Source: Paraburkholderia adhaesiva (GTDB taxonomy: Bacteria; Pseudomonadota; Gammaproteobacteria; Burkholderiales; Burkholderiaceae). From it: 64,000 bases of DNA. The notes beneath the pieces were generated by a model. It made no database searches and was not told the DNA's origin. It saw only the letters and a list, made by a program, of their open reading frames with translations. Below are positions 55,078 to 63,808 of this stretch, piece after piece (position 1 is the first letter of the stretch; each line of letters begins with the position of its first letter). Position numbers and translations under genes: made by a program. The DNA lies in the NCBI RefSeq assembly GCF_021390575.1, contig NZ_JAJEJQ010000002.1, positions 434,001 to 498,000 on the forward strand, read 5' to 3'.

Positions 55078-56154
55078 TCAAGTCAGTGCCGGTTCGCGAA
55101 TCCGCGATCTCTTGCCCTCAAGCCAGGCTAGTGTCGGCTTCTCCAGGTACAAGTGAATGCCGAGCGCAAATACCACCGCAAGGACCGCCACGCAGGAGGC
55201 CGTTAGATAGAGGCTGAGCGGCTTGTGAAACGCCCCGGATTTGATGGCCTTGGCGAATGCGATCATCCAGAGGCCATGAGTCAGATAAAGGACATACGAC
55301 GAGTCGCCGAGCACCGTCAAGGCACGCCCGATCCGGCGGCCTCTGTCCTCCGTGTGCACGTACGCGGACACGAGAAGCGCCGCCGGAAGTCCCCAGGCCC
55401 ACCATCTGAATGAAGGAGGCAGGCCAAAGGTTGCTGCATCGGGTGAGGCCACAGCAGCCCACCCGAATAGCACGATACATGCCGTCAGCACTGTCCACCT
55501 GACACGGCGGCCCGGTGTGGGCAGCCATACGCTCAACAAGCCAAGAAAGACGCCGAAAAGAAATTCAATTACGAGTGGATTTCCATAATATTGGGCTTGT
55601 GCAGCGGCCCCGACCATCTTGAGCGCTACAGGCACGCCGGCGATCAGGGCAACAATCGACACCACACGCAACCTTTGCCACGGCAGACAGAGTACGGCGG
55701 CGCAGACAAGGTAAAAGTAAAGCTCATAGACAAGCGTCCACGAAACGCTGACGATCAGTCCGGCCGATGTCGTGGGTGGAAGCAATAACACCGATTCGGT
55801 AAGGTCAACGGCGCCAATCTGCCTGTGAGTAAACGCGATACCACTGAAAGACAGTGCGACCACGAAGGCCAGATACGTCCAATACGGCGGAATGATTCGC
55901 GTGAGGCGACGGCCGATGAACCGCCTCGCAGACGTTTGCGAGGAGAAGCCCTTCGTCGTATGCCACATCACCAGCCCGCTGATCACGAAAAAAATATCGA
56001 CACCGCATGCCCCGATACGTTGCACTGCCGGAGCGATGTGCGCCAGCGGACTTCCCGAAGCCTCTTCAAGGATATGGTGTGCCAATACCGCGAAGGCCGC
56101 GAAGAAGCGAAGATGTTGCAGCCCGCAAAGTCTAGGTTGGTGTGCTGTACGCAT
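55078..56154 (-). CDS. Membrane acyltransferase, acyltransferase 3 (OafA) family
   Basis: A 358-residue protein with about ten membrane helices. The start LRFFAAFAVLAHHI carries the family's catalytic His pattern, followed by GACGVDIFFVISGLVM and FIGRRLTRIIPPYWTYLA, the motifs of the OafA/NodX family. Near the C-terminus LGDSSYVLYLTHGLWMIAF is also typical. It should add acetyl or similar groups to an extracellular polysaccharide or lipopolysaccharide sugar. It stands alone, convergent with the fimbrial operon. Confidence 0.92.
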   Translation of the reverse strand: MRTAHQPRLCGLQHLRFFAAFAVLAHHILEEASGSPLAHIAPAVQRIGACGVDIFFVISGLVMWHTTKGFSSQTSARRFIGRRLTRIIPPYWTYLAFVVALSFSGIAFTHRQIGAVDLTESVLLLPPTTSAGLIVSVSWTLVYELYFYLVCAAVLCLPWQRLRVVSIVALIAGVPVALKMVGAAAQAQYYGNPLVIEFLFGVFLGLLSVWLPTPGRRVRWTVLTACIVLFGWAAVASPDAATFGLPPSFRWWAWGLPAALLVSAYVHTEDRGRRIGRALTVLGDSSYVLYLTHGLWMIAFAKAIKSGAFHKPLSLYLTASCVAVLAVVFALGIHLYLEKPTLAWLEGKRSRIREPALT

Positions 56155-56899
56155 TTGTCTGACTCAGGGCACCCGGCAGCCGATTCTGGAGATTCGGAAA
56201 ATTATAGAAATTTGCGGTCTGCGCACGTCAATTCACTGCTGCGGAATGTGATTTGGGCCACATTGTCGGGGTGCTTGCTAGCCTGTTCTGTTGTTTCCGC
56301 GTGTCGGCGGACCGCCGGACGATGATCACAGATGTTCGTCGGCACTCGCCCTCCTGCCAACGGGAGCTAAAACGGCGAGTTGGGGGCGCAACCAGGTACG
56401 CGTCGATGGCGGTGCCGGAGGTTCGCCGTCGGCAAATGGCTGGTCCGAGATCGCGAGCGAGCACGTCAACGTCGATGTGCGAATGGTCGCTTTGGCCGAT
56501 GACCAGTACGACCTGATGTGAGCTGAAGGTCTGCTTCTTGAGCGCTACGCCCGCTTCAATAGCGATGCGGTGACGTTGCCTATCGGCGGCAATTGTCGGA
56601 ACTGCGGCACGCCAGCAGGTACCCAACGGCCGTTTCGCCGTCACTGACCGTGAAGTCTGCAAACTCATCCCAAAGGGCGAACATCGCATCGTCAGACTGT
56701 CTGTCCGCCGTCGACGGGAGGGGCGCCGTCGGCACTGGCAGGGCTGGACTTACACGATCACCTATTCAGGTTATTTTCGGGCGCCTGGGATCAATCTACG
56801 ATCCAGTCGAAGATCCAGGCCGCCATTGCATTGCAGTGTGGCCATCACAACCACAGATCCAGGGACCAGACCTTGTCGTCGAAGGAAGGAGATCACGCC
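56155..56899. other. Region without a supported gene; possible gene remnant
   Basis: These 745 bases have short frames in all directions but none with a ribosome site and protein-like composition throughout. On the minus strand a protein-like piece starts at an ATG near 56689 (MFALWDEFADFTVSDGETAV) and stops after about 34 codons; the neighbouring frame then continues with plausible sequence (HRIAIEAGVALKKQTFSS). This could be a decayed, frameshifted gene. The right end carries the promoter and ribosome site of the gene at 56900. Confidence 0.35.
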
Positions 56900-57367
56900 A
56901 TGATTTCTGTACCGAAAACGGGTCGTCAGGCAGCGAAGCGTCATGCCGCGTATCTCGCTGGACTCGCTGCAATTGCAGGCGTCGCTGTGGCCACGCTCTA
57001 TGGGCTGCAAACGCAGCCGATGGAGGGGGACGCTGCGGGACAGGCTGGCGGGGGCTACGAGAAGGCTTGGGCTGTGGTGGCGGCCTCGGGTGACGCCGGA
57101 ACGTTTGTCGCCTCGAACTATCGGACGTGCATCGAAGCCCGGGACACAGGCTACACCGCGACGGATTGGTGGCTCACCCTCGTGCACTCGCGCTTGAACA
57201 CGGCGGCGCAGTGCGGCCTGAAAACCGTCTCGCTTGCATCGGTGAAGGGTGACGCGTTTGTCGCTCAGGTGAAGGGCGTGATCAGCGGCCTGCCCACGCA
57301 AATTGCCGTGCCTGACCAACCGGCTCGTACGCTCAGATGGTTCGTCATTGACGATCGGCCAACGTGA
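56900..57367 (+). CDS. Hypothetical membrane-anchored or exported protein
   Basis: A 155-residue protein with AAGGAGA upstream of the ATG at 56900. Residues 17-34 are hydrophobic (AYLAGLAAIAGVAVATLY) after a basic start, so it is either exported or anchored by one helix. The remainder (about 45-155) contains two Cys (SNYRTCIEARD and AAQCGLK) that may form a disulfide, and VKGDAFVAQVKGVISGLP. I recognise no family. It precedes another small exported protein by 112 bases. Confidence 0.7.
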   Translation: MISVPKTGRQAAKRHAAYLAGLAAIAGVAVATLYGLQTQPMEGDAAGQAGGGYEKAWAVVAASGDAGTFVASNYRTCIEARDTGYTATDWWLTLVHSRLNTAAQCGLKTVSLASVKGDAFVAQVKGVISGLPTQIAVPDQPARTLRWFVIDDRPT

Positions 57368-57479
57368 TGCGCTGATCTCGCGCGCTATTTTGATTTACTC
57401 ACGGAGCAGTCTGCCCGGCTTCCGGCTTCACAAAAGGAAGGTAGCGCTCAACGAGTTGCCACGCTTAAGGAGTCGCGAC

Positions 57480-57749
57480 ATGAGCTACCCGAGTCGGGTC
57501 ATAACCGTTCTAACCTGCTGCGTGGTCACGACAATGGCGACCGCCGGATTTCAACGCTGTATGGCCGCGACCGGTAACGCCGATTTCGATTCCGGGCTGG
57601 ATGACTCCGCCCAGGTGCCACATGCCTTGGGAAACACGCCGTTTCCGCACTTCGATCCATCGCAGATCTTGTTTGCAATGCAGCCAGCGTCGGATGACTC
57701 GATTGCTCTTTGCATTCCGGACCTCTTTTGCTCACTCGAAGTTCGATAG
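57480..57749 (+). CDS. Small exported hypothetical protein
   Basis: An 89-residue protein with AAGGAG eight bases before the ATG. The N-terminal 30 residues form a signal peptide (VITVLTCCVVTTMATAG) ending near CMAA. The mature part of about 60 residues has two Cys near its end (SIALCIPDLFCSLEVR), spaced six apart. No family recognised. Its good ribosome site and signal sequence argue that it is a real gene. Confidence 0.6.
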   Translation: MSYPSRVITVLTCCVVTTMATAGFQRCMAATGNADFDSGLDDSAQVPHALGNTPFPHFDPSQILFAMQPASDDSIALCIPDLFCSLEVR

Positions 57750-57946
57750 CGCGGGCGGCCTGAGCACACTTAACGATTAGACGAGCCCATTAAAGGGGGG
57801 GCTTTGCACAAAGGGCGGCGGCCCAATCCGCAATTGAATCAGTTTGTGGAATCAAGGCGCCTCAGCACCGAGCGGTCCGCTCGGGGCCAGTTCGCGCGAT
57901 GGGAGCTCCCAATGAGGACCTGTCGCGACACGTCGAAGGAGCAACC

Positions 57947-58639
57947 ATGCTCGCCCGCCACATCATGAAGACGTCAGTCGTCACCGCAGCACCGAACATG
58001 ACGATCCACGAGGCCGCACAACTGCTCGTCGTCAACAGTATCAGCGGCATGCCGGTCGTTGATGCGATCGGAAGGGTCGTCGGCATGATCTCCCATGGCG
58101 ACCTGCTGCACAGGGTAGAAAACGGGACCATTCATGGCAAGCGTCAGTGGTGGCACGAGTTATTGTGGTCATCGTCTCGCGGGCAGGCCGCGAGGTATGT
58201 GAAGGAGCACGGACGTTTTGTAAAAGACGTAATGTGCGATGAGGTGATATGGATTACTGAAGACATGCGACTCGCGCAGATTGCGGATCTCATGGAGCGT
58301 CGGCATCTGAATCTCGTGCCGGTGCTGAAACACGGCAAGCTGGTCGGAATCGTCAGTCATGCAAACCTGCTCTGTACGCTCGTTTCTGCTAGAGCAACCA
58401 TTGACCCGGCGTCGCCCGACGATGCAAGTCTGCGCGACGCGATAGCCCGGGAAATGCACGGGCAGCGCTGGGGGCTTCCGAAGCAGTGCGTGCTCGTCAA
58501 GGAAGGCGTCGTACATCTATGGGGCGTGATCGAGAGCATGGAGGCGAAACGCGCCATTCAGATTGCTGCCGAGGGCGTGGCGGGCGTCAAGCGGGTGGAA
58601 TTTCATGCGGAGGTTCCGAGCGTGATTCCGGCGGTGTAG
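57947..58639 (+). CDS. CBS-domain pair with C-terminal BON domain
   Basis: A 230-residue cytoplasmic protein; the ATG at 57947 has AAGGAG upstream. Two CBS motifs (about 1-60, MKTSVVTAAPNMTIHEAAQLL and SISGMPVVDAIGRVVGMIS; about 92-148, VKDVMCDEVIWITEDMRLAQIADLM and LVPVLKHGKLVGIVS) form one Bateman module that could bind an adenine nucleotide. The BON-like domain (about 162-225) has CVLVKEGVVHLWGVIES and GVAGVKRVEFH. CBS-BON proteins are common in proteobacteria with no firm function; BON suggests contact with membranes or other proteins. Confidence 0.92.
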   Translation: MLARHIMKTSVVTAAPNMTIHEAAQLLVVNSISGMPVVDAIGRVVGMISHGDLLHRVENGTIHGKRQWWHELLWSSSRGQAARYVKEHGRFVKDVMCDEVIWITEDMRLAQIADLMERRHLNLVPVLKHGKLVGIVSHANLLCTLVSARATIDPASPDDASLRDAIAREMHGQRWGLPKQCVLVKEGVVHLWGVIESMEAKRAIQIAAEGVAGVKRVEFHAEVPSVIPAV

Positions 58640-58940
58640 ATTCCATACAGCGGCAGCACGTGTACGATCGATTCTTGATGGGTGAAGGTCCGGCGACATG
58701 GTCGTGGCGGATAAGTCGAAAAATGCACAGATGTGCTTGTCTCGATGTCGCTATAGCTTGAACGTCGCCGCTGTGTCTTGCGTTGTGGGGAGCGCGTTGC
58801 TACTCCGGGCCGGGTGGCGCCTAGTGCACTCGGCATACGCTGCCTGCGCATTACATGGCGGCGATTGGCGGCTCGCGACCCGCAGCGGAAATAGCCAGCC
58901 TGGAAAAGCTGACGGTCAGGAGCGTCCAGTGGACTGGCCA
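58640..58940. other. Region without a supported gene
   Basis: A 301-base spacer between the CBS-BON gene (plus) and a minus-strand gene that converges on it. I see no gene and no obvious terminator with a T run, although ACTTTTTTTGCAC near 58944 lies inside the end of the next gene. Confidence 0.4.
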
Positions 58941-59675
58941 CTACTTTTTTTGCACATCTGCGGCCTTCTTCCGAAGCTCTGTCATTAGCGTCGTCAACTC
59001 ATCCGCGCCAAGCTCTTGAACGGTTTTTTGCAGGTCGGTGCTGGCTTGTACCTTGGTCTTTGCGTCTTCGGATTGGTTCTTGCAGTTTGTGAGCCACACC
59101 TCCTTTGCCTTGGCCATGTCGGAGGATGCTCCCGCTTCTTCCAGCACTTCACGCGTTTTTTTGTACGGAGGTGTTGGATTAGATACGTAATAAGGCTGTG
59201 TTATCAATATCGGCACAAACTTGAACGGATTGCCGACTATTGCTGGATTGCATGCCCACAAGCTCTGCCTCATAGACAGATTCGAGGCGATCCACGGTGT
59301 TACACCCATTTCGTCGGCGTCATTGATATGGGCCCTTACGAGACTCGATGTGAGCAGCGCCGCTACAACGTTTGGGTAGCCCATGTAGGCAGCGGTCGCT
59401 AGAGGGGATTGCTTGCCTTTGTCTTTTGCAAGAAGTCCGTCGGTCGAGCCCCCCACAACATACTGGCGGACTTCCTCGGCCGCGTTTGCTTCAGCCGCGA
59501 TCATATCGTCGACTTTGCCGGTTGTTTCTCCCAAAACGTATATGCGGTCGGCCAGCGAGGTGAGCACGGCGGTAGGATCGCGTTGCGTATCTGCGGCGGT
59601 TGCCGCGCACGAAATCAATGTCGGAACCAGCAAAACGGCAGTATGCGCGAATAATTTTCTGGCAAGGTTATTCAT
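58941..59675 (-). CDS. Exported hypothetical protein with ankyrin-like segment
   Basis: A 244-residue protein with a signal peptide ending at ATAA (residue 28). Residues about 85-130 (QSPLATAAYMGYPNVVAALL and INDADEMGVTPWIASN) look like one or two ankyrin-type repeats. The C-terminal third is charged and helical (DLQKTVQELGADELTTLMTELRKKAADVQKK in part). Two Cys in the mature part (WACNP, LTNCKNQ) may pair. Its GC content is lower than that of most neighbours, suggesting recent acquisition. Function unknown; exported ankyrin proteins are often immunity or protein-binding factors. Confidence 0.75.
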   Translation of the reverse strand: MNNLARKLFAHTAVLLVPTLISCAATAADTQRDPTAVLTSLADRIYVLGETTGKVDDMIAAEANAAEEVRQYVVGGSTDGLLAKDKGKQSPLATAAYMGYPNVVAALLTSSLVRAHINDADEMGVTPWIASNLSMRQSLWACNPAIVGNPFKFVPILITQPYYVSNPTPPYKKTREVLEEAGASSDMAKAKEVWLTNCKNQSEDAKTKVQASTDLQKTVQELGADELTTLMTELRKKAADVQKK

Positions 59676-60081
59676 AATTTTTGTTGACCGTTCCTTTGAG
59701 TCGCTTGGGATAGTCGCCGCCAGTACAGCAATGCTTCGAGGGTCAAAGTCATCATGCGCGGCTGTTTTGGAGATGTACGATTTACCGATTGCTCCTGGCC
59801 AATTCCAGGCACGCGGTCAGCGCCGAAAATGCGCGACCGCCATTGCCGGAATTATCACGGCGACGATGCAAATCACCCATCCTCATCTTCGATGACGGCA
59901 AGTTAGCGTTGAACCCTTCGGCGGTATTTGGCAGCAGAAAAACAATGCCGATGGCACCGATGCCCCATCGGCCCACCATCGCGAACGTTGCGTCCAAATG
60001 ATGTCGTGTAACTCCCGGACGATCAGGGCCCGCTTCAGCTCTGCTACCACACCAGACCGGAAGCAGGCGCCCGCCACGCCG
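59676..60081. other. Region without a supported gene
   Basis: A 406-base spacer between two minus-strand genes. A short minus frame at 59782..59997 begins with a hydrophobic stretch (MVGRWGIGAIGIVFLLPNT), but it has no ribosome site and its remainder is not protein-like. The right part may hold the promoter of the gene at 59675. Confidence 0.35.
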
Positions 60082-60399
60082 TCACTGCTTGCCGAGACTG
60101 TGGAAATACGCCGCCAGATTGGCGACATCCTTGTCCGACAAGCTTTTTGCCATGATCGACATCATCTCGTTCTGACGCGCGCCCGAGCGGAAGTCGTTGA
60201 GCGCCTTCGTCAGATATTGCTCCGTTTGACCGGCGAGATTGGGTGCGTCAGGCTGCTTCGATATGCCATCGATGCCATGACATGCCGCGCATTGCGCCGC
60301 CTTCGCACGCCCCGCAGAGGCATCGCCCTCTGCGAGCGATGCGTGCGAAGCGACGGCGAGCGCACCCGCGATCAGCATCCCCGTCGCCACGCGTGTCAC
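60082..60399 (-). CDS. Periplasmic class I cytochrome c
   Basis: A 105-residue cytochrome starting at a GTG that overlaps the previous stop (GTGA). A signal peptide ends near SLAE. The heme motif CAACH is at 37-41, and [24 protein letters not shown] supplies the distal Met and closing helix. It is translationally coupled to the sorbosone-type dehydrogenase and is its likely electron acceptor. Confidence 0.93.
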   Translation of the reverse strand: MTRVATGMLIAGALAVASHASLAEGDASAGRAKAAQCAACHGIDGISKQPDAPNLAGQTEQYLTKALNDFRSGARQNEMMSIMAKSLSDKDVANLAAYFHSLGKQ

Positions 60400-61664
60400 T
60401 TCGCGCCGGTGTAGGAGATGCGGTAGATCGCGCCCGCATAGTCATCGGAGACGAGCAGCGACCCGTCCTGCAGCGTCTGCACGTCAACCGGACGCCCCAT
60501 GTACTCGCCGGTCGACGTGAGCCAGCCTTCCGCGAAGACTTCGGCCTGGCCCGCCGTGCCATCGGCCTTGACCGGTATGAACATGAGGCGCGCGCCAATC
60601 GGCGTGGTGCGGTTCCACGACCCGTGCTCCGCATCGAAGATGCCGCCTTGATACTTCTGAGGGAACATCTTGCCGTTGTAGAACGTCATGCCCAGATCGG
60701 CGGCGTGCGCGGCAAACTCGACCTGAGGAAACACGATGCCGGCAGGTGGCGTCTCATCCTTGTAATCGGCCGTGCGCACCTTCCCGCCGCCATACCACGG
60801 GAAGCCGAAGTTCTCACCCATCTTCGTCGCGTGGTTCAACTCACCGGGCGGCGTGTTGTCACCCATGCCATCGACCTGGTTGTCGGTAAACCAGAGCGTT
60901 TTGTCCTTCGGATTGAAGTCGAGGCCGACTGAATTGCGAACGCCATGGGCGTAGATTTCACGGTTCTTGCCGTCCTGATCCATGCGAATGATGCCGGATA
61001 GCCCGGCTTTGCTGAGCTCCGGCAACTTGTCCTTCGGCGGCACATTCCACGGCTGACCCAGCGCGATGTACAGCTTCTTGTCCGGCCCGATACGGCAATA
61101 ACGGGCGCCGTGATTGAAGCTTTCGAACTGCGTCGGAATGAGCTTGCCTTGCGGAACGACGACGGCAGCCGCGACGTCCGGCCCGCCCTCGCCGAAGAAC
61201 TGCGCGGCCGGAAAGGCGAGCACGCGGTTCTGCTCGACCACGTAGAGCACGCCGTCGGGCGAGAAGCAAACGCCGTTGGGCACCTTGAAATCGACCGCTG
61301 CGGCGAACTGGGCTACATCGCTGGCCACACGCTGATGCGTGCGGTCCGTGACCTGCCACACGCGGTTCTTGCGCGTGCCGACGAACACAACACCCGTCGA
61401 CGGCTCGATCGCCATGGCTCGCGCTTCGGGCACTACGGCATACAGTTCGATTTTGAAGCCCGGTGGCAGCTTGATCTGACTGAGGTTCTTGCGCAATGCA
61501 TCGGCGGTCGGGCCAGTCTGCGGGACGTTTTCAACCGGTGCACTGGTGCCTGTGGTGTGGAAGTTCGATAACGTGGTGACGTTGTCCTGCGCCGCGTTCG
61601 CGTGCGAGGCGCAGGCGAGGATCGCGGCCAGGGCCACCGGCAAAAGCTTGAGCGTTGTGTTCAT
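60396..61664 (-). CDS. PQQ-dependent sugar/sorbosone dehydrogenase-like protein
   Basis: A 422-residue exported protein; the ATG at 61664 has AGGAGG upstream and a signal peptide ending near ANAA. The body is a six-bladed propeller of the soluble aldose/sorbosone dehydrogenase family: [84 protein letters not shown], and [20 protein letters not shown] at the end. Enzymes of this family oxidise sugars or aldehydes with PQQ in the periplasm; the substrate here is unknown. No PQQ synthesis genes are in the window. Coupled to the cytochrome c gene. Confidence 0.92.
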   Translation of the reverse strand: MNTTLKLLPVALAAILACASHANAAQDNVTTLSNFHTTGTSAPVENVPQTGPTADALRKNLSQIKLPPGFKIELYAVVPEARAMAIEPSTGVVFVGTRKNRVWQVTDRTHQRVASDVAQFAAAVDFKVPNGVCFSPDGVLYVVEQNRVLAFPAAQFFGEGGPDVAAAVVVPQGKLIPTQFESFNHGARYCRIGPDKKLYIALGQPWNVPPKDKLPELSKAGLSGIIRMDQDGKNREIYAHGVRNSVGLDFNPKDKTLWFTDNQVDGMGDNTPPGELNHATKMGENFGFPWYGGGKVRTADYKDETPPAGIVFPQVEFAAHAADLGMTFYNGKMFPQKYQGGIFDAEHGSWNRTTPIGARLMFIPVKADGTAGQAEVFAEGWLTSTGEYMGRPVDVQTLQDGSLLVSDDYAGAIYRISYTGAK

Positions 61665-62184
61665 CGGGTTGCCTCCTGTTGTTAGGAACTTGAAAGGGCA
61701 TTTGAACAAAACAGCCAACTGCTTCAATCGCGGAAGCACGCCACCGGTCAACGATGAACATGAGGATGCGGAAGCCGCGACGCGCACGGTGGCAGAGCGG
61801 GATCGACCAACGAATTCCGCTCGCCAGTGCCGGGTGCCTGGCGTACGAGATAATCGAGATCCTGGTTTGAATTGCGCAACAACTTCCGTTATTCGCCAGG
61901 ACCGGGATCTTCTACATCACAACGATGTGCCAGCATCGGACAAGTATAGGAACTCTGAATAAAAAGTGTGTACGGTGAAACACTGACCAGGTGGACCGGA
62001 AGGCTGTTTGAGGTTGATGGCTGTCCGATGGGATTGGCCGTAGCAGACTGCGTGCGAATTCAACCCGTGGATGCAACACACTGGTCACCGCGCAAGCGGT
62101 GACGGTCCTTCGAAAGCAGCATCGCCGTGAAGCCGCGTCATTCCAATGTGTGCGCCTGCAACGGAGTCTGCGAGCAGTGCCGGC
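61665..62184. other. Spacer with promoter of the dehydrogenase operon
   Basis: A 520-base spacer between two minus-strand units. The part next to 61664 should hold the promoter of the dehydrogenase-cytochrome operon; the far part holds the hairpin at 62084. No gene seen. Confidence 0.45.
62084..62103. terminator. Hairpin downstream of the HbpS-like gene
   Basis: GTCACCGC and GCGGTGAC form a perfect eight-base stem around GCAA, a GNRA-type tetraloop on the plus strand. It lies 80 bases past the end of the minus-strand HbpS-like gene. There is no T run, so if it stops transcription it needs another factor. Confidence 0.4.
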
Positions 62185-62610
62185 TCATTGCAGAAACCCT
62201 GCGTTACGCAGTGCCTCCTCGGCGGCCTCGTGGTCCTGAATGGACGTTCCGCCAGAAACCCCGATACCACCCACCAGACGCCCTTCATGGAAGAGCGGTA
62301 CGCCGCCGCCTATCGGCATCAGGCGCGGATGGTGCGCCAGCGGGGCAACAGTGGGCTCCGCCATGTACTGATTCCATCGATGCGTGGCCATGCCGAACGA
62401 GGCGGCGGTCCAGGCCTTGTCGATGGCGACATCGACGGTAAGGAACGGCGCCGAATCCGCGCGCTCGAAAGCGCGCAGGTGGCCGCCTGCATCGGTAATG
62501 GCGACTGTCGCGGCGAATCCGCGCGCCGCGCAGGCGCGGCGCGCTTCTGCCAGCAAGGCTTGCGCGGCTTCCAGGCTGATGGTTGTCGTGCCGATGATCT
62601 GCGATGTCAT
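62185..62610 (-). CDS. GlcG/HbpS family protein
   Basis: A 141-residue protein without a signal peptide. The family pattern is clear: ISLEAAQALLAEARRACAARG, VAITDAGGHLRAFERAD, AIDKAWTAASFGMAT and the glycine-rich GGVPLFHEGRLVGGIGVSGG, ending AAEEALRNAGF. HbpS from Streptomyces binds heme; GlcG relatives often sit beside dehydrogenases with no known role. It follows the dehydrogenase gene by 30 bases, probably in one transcript. Confidence 0.92.
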   Translation of the reverse strand: MTSQIIGTTTISLEAAQALLAEARRACAARGFAATVAITDAGGHLRAFERADSAPFLTVDVAIDKAWTAASFGMATHRWNQYMAEPTVAPLAHHPRLMPIGGGVPLFHEGRLVGGIGVSGGTSIQDHEAAEEALRNAGFLQ

Positions 62611-62640
62611 GTTTATGCCCGTTGTCCGAATGAGAATGAA

Positions 62641-63654
62641 TTAGCGATTGGCGACGACGACTTTGCCGATCATGTTGCCGGCCTCGACCAGCGCATGTGC
62701 CTGAATCAGACCTGCGGCGTTGATGCCATCGATGCGATGGGTCAGGGTGTGCTTGACGATGCCCTGATCGACCAGTTCCGCCACGCGGCGCAACAACGCG
62801 TGTTGGCGTGCGATGGTGCTGGTGGTGAACATCGCGCGGGTGAACATGAGCTCCCAGTGAATCGAAATGGATTTCCCCTTGAACGGTCCGATATCGAGGC
62901 CCACCGGGTCGTCGATCAGCGCGAACTGGCCTTCCGGACGCAGCACGGCGGCGATTTGCGGCACATAGGCGGCGCTTTCGTTCAAACCGGCAACGTGAGT
63001 GACATGTTCGATCCCGAGCGCGGCCAATTGGGGCCCCCATGGTTGATGGTGATCGATGACGTGATGAGCACCATGCGCGAGCACCCACTCGCGAGTTTGA
63101 GTCCGCGAGGCCGTGCCGATGACGGTCAAACCAGTCAGCTCGCGCGCCAGTTGGGTAAGAATGGAACCGACGCCGCCAGCCGCTCCGATGACCAGCAGCA
63201 CGTTATTGTCGGTCGGGTCGGCAGCCTGAACGCGCAGACGCTCGAACAGCAGCTCCCACGCGGTGATCGCGGTCAACGGCAACGATGCGGCTTCGGCGAA
63301 GTCCAGCGACTTCGGCATGGGTCCGACGATGCGTTCGTCCACTGCGTGCAGTTCGCTGTTGCAACCGGGCCGCGTAATGTCACCGGCGTACCACACACGG
63401 TCGCCCGGCTTGAAGCGCGTGGCCAACGGACCGGTCGCGCGGACGATTCCCGCGGCGTCCCAGCCGCCGATGCGCGCATTGCCTTCAGGAATATCTCCAC
63501 CGCGCCGGATTTTGGTATCGACCGGGTTGACCGACACAGCTTTGACTTCCACCAGCAGGTCGTAGTCGCGCAGTTCCGGCGTCGGCAGCTCGATGTCTTG
63601 CAGTGCCTGCGGATGGCTGATGGGGTGGTTCTGATAGAAGCCGATGGCCTTCAT
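62641..63654 (-). CDS. Zinc-type alcohol dehydrogenase / quinone oxidoreductase family protein
   Basis: A 337-residue MDR-family enzyme; the ATG at 63654 has GAAGGAG upstream. The catalytic-fold part opens with MKAIGFYQN and has VKAVSVNPVDTKIRRGG and FKPGDRVWYAGD. The cofactor domain has VIGAAGGVGSILTQLAREL, the NADPH-binding glycine pattern. The typical zinc ligands of alcohol dehydrogenases are absent, so it is more likely a zinc-free NADPH:quinone or enone reductase of the ZADH subgroup. Divergent from the LysR gene, which probably regulates it. Confidence 0.93.
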   Translation of the reverse strand: MKAIGFYQNHPISHPQALQDIELPTPELRDYDLLVEVKAVSVNPVDTKIRRGGDIPEGNARIGGWDAAGIVRATGPLATRFKPGDRVWYAGDITRPGCNSELHAVDERIVGPMPKSLDFAEAASLPLTAITAWELLFERLRVQAADPTDNNVLLVIGAAGGVGSILTQLARELTGLTVIGTASRTQTREWVLAHGAHHVIDHHQPWGPQLAALGIEHVTHVAGLNESAAYVPQIAAVLRPEGQFALIDDPVGLDIGPFKGKSISIHWELMFTRAMFTTSTIARQHALLRRVAELVDQGIVKHTLTHRIDGINAAGLIQAHALVEAGNMIGKVVVANR

Positions 63655-63808
63655 GGGAAAAACTCCTTCGGGGGACAGGCGATGATGCGAACGCGGAAGG
63701 CCACCCGCAGCGGGGCGGGACCTTCCTCCAGAGCAGCAAGGACACCATGGTATCTTTCGGCAATATGCGAATAAATGCCCACCAGGACCAAACACTTTCG
63801 GCGTTTCA
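63655..63808. promoter_or_regulatory. Divergent promoter of the dehydrogenase and LysR genes
   Basis: A 154-base intergenic region between the MDR dehydrogenase and the LysR regulator, the usual place for LysR-type control of the divergent gene. TGGTATCTTTCGGCAATATGCGA (in part, around 63749-63770) contains AT-rich half-sites, but I cannot define a T-N11-A box with confidence. Confidence 0.45.

Noticed and set aside
59782..59997. 71-codon minus-strand frame with a hydrophobic start
   Set aside because: No ribosome site, and the sequence after residue 30 is not protein-like.
62146..63774. Plus-strand frame of 542 codons opposite the HbpS-like and dehydrogenase genes
   Set aside because: It spans two unrelated minus-strand genes and their gap and has no domain pattern.
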